A stretch of DNA of 64,000 nt from the NCBI RefSeq assembly GCF_014641635.1, contig NZ_BMIC01000004.1, forward strand, positions 124,001 to 188,000. The letters run 5' to 3'. This DNA is from Aquaticitalea lipolytica. GTDB lineage: Bacteria > Bacteroidota > Bacteroidia > Flavobacteriales > Flavobacteriaceae. The notes beneath the pieces are model-generated. The model saw nothing but the letters and a program-made list of their open reading frames with translations. It was not told the DNA's origin and ran no database searches. Both the position numbers and the translations under genes were made by a program. Below, piece by piece: positions 62,167-64,000 of the stretch (its first letter is position 1; each line of letters begins with the position of its first letter).

Positions 62167-64000
62167 CTATTGTTTTTTCTCTAAACGGTCTGTTTCTTGT
62201 TGACTACTTGAACGCTGATTTGTACTTAAATTTGTGTTTCCAAACTTATATCTAAATCCTAATTTAATAAAACGCGTGTCTAGGTTAGTGTGACTAGTGC
62301 TAGATTGATTTAAGTAATTAATTGAAGTATTAAAGTCTTGTCGGTTAAACAAGTCTGAAATAGACAAAGACAGTGTTCCGTTTTTCTTTAATATACTTTT
62401 AGAAAGCGACAAATCAGACATCAATACATCATCAGATTGAGTAAAACCTTGGGTGTTTTTAGAGGCATAAATTATCGACAAATTAGCCGAAAGACTTTTG
62501 TCCTTTAAAAAGGTAACGTTCTGGCTTGTTTGGCTAAAGTTTGCCCACTGACTTCTTGTTACAAACTCATTATCAAAAACGTCTTCGTCTTTTGTGTTAT
62601 AAAAAGACGTTACAAAATACACTGACCAACGCTCTGTCATGTTAAAATAGGCTATAAAATCAAAGCCATATTCTGTAGTTTTATTAATGTTTACTGGCGT
62701 ATATGTTAATATGTTATTGGTGTTGTCTTGTCGAGGTAATTCAAAAATATTATTGTCGCTCTTTTTGTAATAAGCTTCTATTGTAAAAATATTTTTATAG
62801 AAAGTGGTTCCTACTGTAGTATGATTAACAAATACTGGTTGAAGGTTTGGATTACCTGTAACAATTGTATTGTCATTTAAAAAAAACTGAAACGGATTTA
62901 AACTTTGGTAATCTGGTCTAACAATACTTCTTTTATATTTTAAAGAAAATGAAAGATTGTCTGATACATTATAAGAAAGGTTGGTAGTTGGAAACCACTC
63001 TAAATAGTCTTGTGTGTTTGTAATATTGTTAGCTACAGAAAACCCTTTAAGATTGGTTTGCTCTGCTCTAATTCCAACATTTAAGCTTAATTTTTCCCAA
63101 TCTTTAGTAAAGTTTACATAAGCGGCATAAATGTCTTCATCGTAATTAAAAGCATCAGAATTGTTAAGATCAAGTGTTTCAACTCCATTAGAGATATTAA
63201 ACCTTGTAATGTCACTATTTGTTTTAATGTTTGATGCCTTTGCGCCAATTTCTAAAACAGAGGAGTCACTTGTTGGTAACGTATAATCTGCTTTAGCTGT
63301 AAAAATTTCTGTGTCCTGATTACTATCTGTTCTAAATGCTGTTGATTGTATAAATGCATCATTATTATCATAATAATTACTTAATACATTTTGATCTCTT
63401 TTGTAGTTATAAGTAGTGTAATGCGTATTAACAGCTAATTTTTCTCCTGCTTTTTTAAACTTGTGTACATAGTCTAAATCGAAACCAAGATTATACTTAT
63501 CATCATTTGATAAATTGTTTGCATCAAAATAATAGTCTAAATTTTGATTAGAGTCTAAAACATTAGTATTATTTATAATATTATACTTAAAATATGGCAT
63601 CCATAGGGAGCTTGTCGATAAACTTAATGTGTTGTTTTCGTTTATCGAATAATCAAAATTAAAGTTTAGATTATGTGTTTTAGACCAAGTTGTCCTATTG
63701 ATTAAAGAATTAAAAATTTGGTCTACATCATTATTGGTGTCTAAATAATTAATTTCATCCCTTTGAAACCTATCAATCTTACTGTCATTATAAGTGTAAT
63801 TTGCAAAAAAGTTGATTTTGTCAGATTTAAAAAAGTGACTCATTCCTGCTTCATAACGTGGATAAATTCCTTGAGTAAAATTTGTAAATACATTGCCTCT
63901 GTATCCTGTTACTAAATTTTTACTCATTACAATGTTTATAACTGCTCCGCTTTCTGCATCATATTTTGAAGAAGGATTAGTAATAACCTCTACTGATTTT
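62167..64000 (-). CDS. Outer-membrane beta-barrel receptor, partial (5' end off window)
   Basis: The reading frame stays open to the window edge. The visible start, KSVEVITNPSSKYDAESGAVINIVMSKNLVTGYRGN, is the end of a plug-like domain of the outer-membrane beta-barrel (OMP_b-brl_3, TonB-receptor-like) family. About 580 residues of barrel strands follow. The C-terminus has LGFRYKFG followed by a Gln/Ser-rich tail, as in this family. An internal ATG at 63927 should not be taken as the start. The ligand is unknown. Confidence 0.88.
   Translation of the reverse strand, partial: KSVEVITNPSSKYDAESGAVINIVMSKNLVTGYRGNVFTNFTQGIYPRYEAGMSHFFKSDKINFFANYTYNDSKIDRFQRDEINYLDTNNDVDQIFNSLINRTTWSKTHNLNFNFDYSINENNTLSLSTSSLWMPYFKYNIINNTNVLDSNQNLDYYFDANNLSNDDKYNLGFDLDYVHKFKKAGEKLAVNTHYTTYNYKRDQNVLSNYYDNNDAFIQSTAFRTDSNQDTEIFTAKADYTLPTSDSSVLEIGAKASNIKTNSDITRFNISNGVETLDLNNSDAFNYDEDIYAAYVNFTKDWEKLSLNVGIRAEQTNLKGFSVANNITNTQDYLEWFPTTNLSYNVSDNLSFSLKYKRSIVRPDYQSLNPFQFFLNDNTIVTGNPNLQPVFVNHTTVGTTFYKNIFTIEAYYKKSDNNIFELPRQDNTNNILTYTPVNINKTTEYGFDFIAYFNMTERWSVYFVTSFYNTKDEDVFDNEFVTRSQWANFSQTSQNVTFLKDKSLSANLSIIYASKNTQGFTQSDDVLMSDLSLSKSILKKNGTLSLSISDLFNRQDFNTSINYLNQSSTSHTNLDTRFIKLGFRYKFGNTNLSTNQRSSSQQETDRLEKKQ

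Noticed and set aside
63925-63927. ATG as the start of the barrel receptor gene
   Set aside because: The frame stays open upstream and encodes conserved plug-end sequence (ITNPSSKYDAESGAVINIV), so the gene is merely cut by the window edge.

Overview
This window is a contiguous, gene-dense stretch of a low-GC chromosome from a marine-type member of the Flavobacteriaceae (Bacteroidota). Evidence for that placement includes: -7 promoter boxes of the form TAnnTTTG in place of sigma-70 -10 boxes; starts without Shine-Dalgarno sequences; two type IX secretion (T9SS) substrates, one with a type A and one with a type B C-terminal sorting domain; an OmpA protein with thrombospondin type 3 repeats; an IPExxxVDY-family protein beside pyruvate kinase; a long PurF-like protein; and a small polyproline protein with a PID-type sorting tail. 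I cannot name the genus from sequence alone. No phage, insertion sequence, CRISPR array, plasmid gene or rRNA operon is visible. Most of the window is core chromosome.

Layout. 1-6.4 kb: a partial YCII lipoprotein and a CYTH protein diverge from dinB (DNA polymerase IV). A minus-strand cluster follows (acpP-fabF-rnc, then IPExxxVDY-pyk). 6.6-10.7 kb: purN, an RNase H with a viroplasmin domain, a PfkB-family kinase and a long PurF-like amidophosphoribosyltransferase. 10.7-11.2 kb: a 498-base gap that holds two near-identical copies of a roughly 70-nt, two-hairpin RNA element. Each copy has a -7-like box at the same distance and ends in a terminator. 11.2-20.7 kb: sodA, then addA-kbl-ompA-addB, a helicase-nuclease pair split by a threonine-catabolism gene and an outer-membrane gene. 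20.7-31.7 kb: tRNA-Ala(GGC), a universal stress protein, a GNAT acetyltransferase, a MATE exporter, a 32-residue membrane peptide, a 2OG-Fe(II) oxygenase, queD, lpxH, MFS exporter/recJ/OsmC, an AhpD-like protein, a MORN-type lipoprotein, a uracil-DNA glycosylase-like protein and rsmI. 31.8-43.6 kb: a DUF11-rich T9SS type B adhesin, a hypothetical gene, tdk-alr, mscL, asd, a diheme lipoprotein next to a VCBS/ASPIC T9SS protein, and an orphan ABC ATPase. 43.6-50 kb: a minus-strand Gre-like factor, mtgA and an FAD oxidoreductase, then a three-gene envelope cassette of unknown function. 50-57 kb: accC-accB-fabH, rpmF-DUF177, pdxA/ribE, a PID-CTERM-type small protein, a CAT-anticodon tRNA and mce/rbfA. 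57-64 kb: a FtsX-like permease, a dihydrouridine synthase, an M28 peptidase with a PDZ domain, a PD40 propeller lipoprotein and a partial outer-membrane beta-barrel receptor.

Functional themes. Fatty-acid synthesis is well covered (acpP, fabF, accB, accC, fabH), as are the envelope (lpxH, alr, mtgA, mscL, OmpA and several lipoproteins), DNA repair (dinB, addAB, recJ, UDG), and purine and cofactor synthesis (purN, purF-like, pdxA, ribE, queD). The least explained signals are the tandem RNA element, the envelope cassette at 46-50 kb, the Gre-like protein, and several short palindromic or direct repeats sitting in gene starts. All family calls rest on reading motifs, without database searches.
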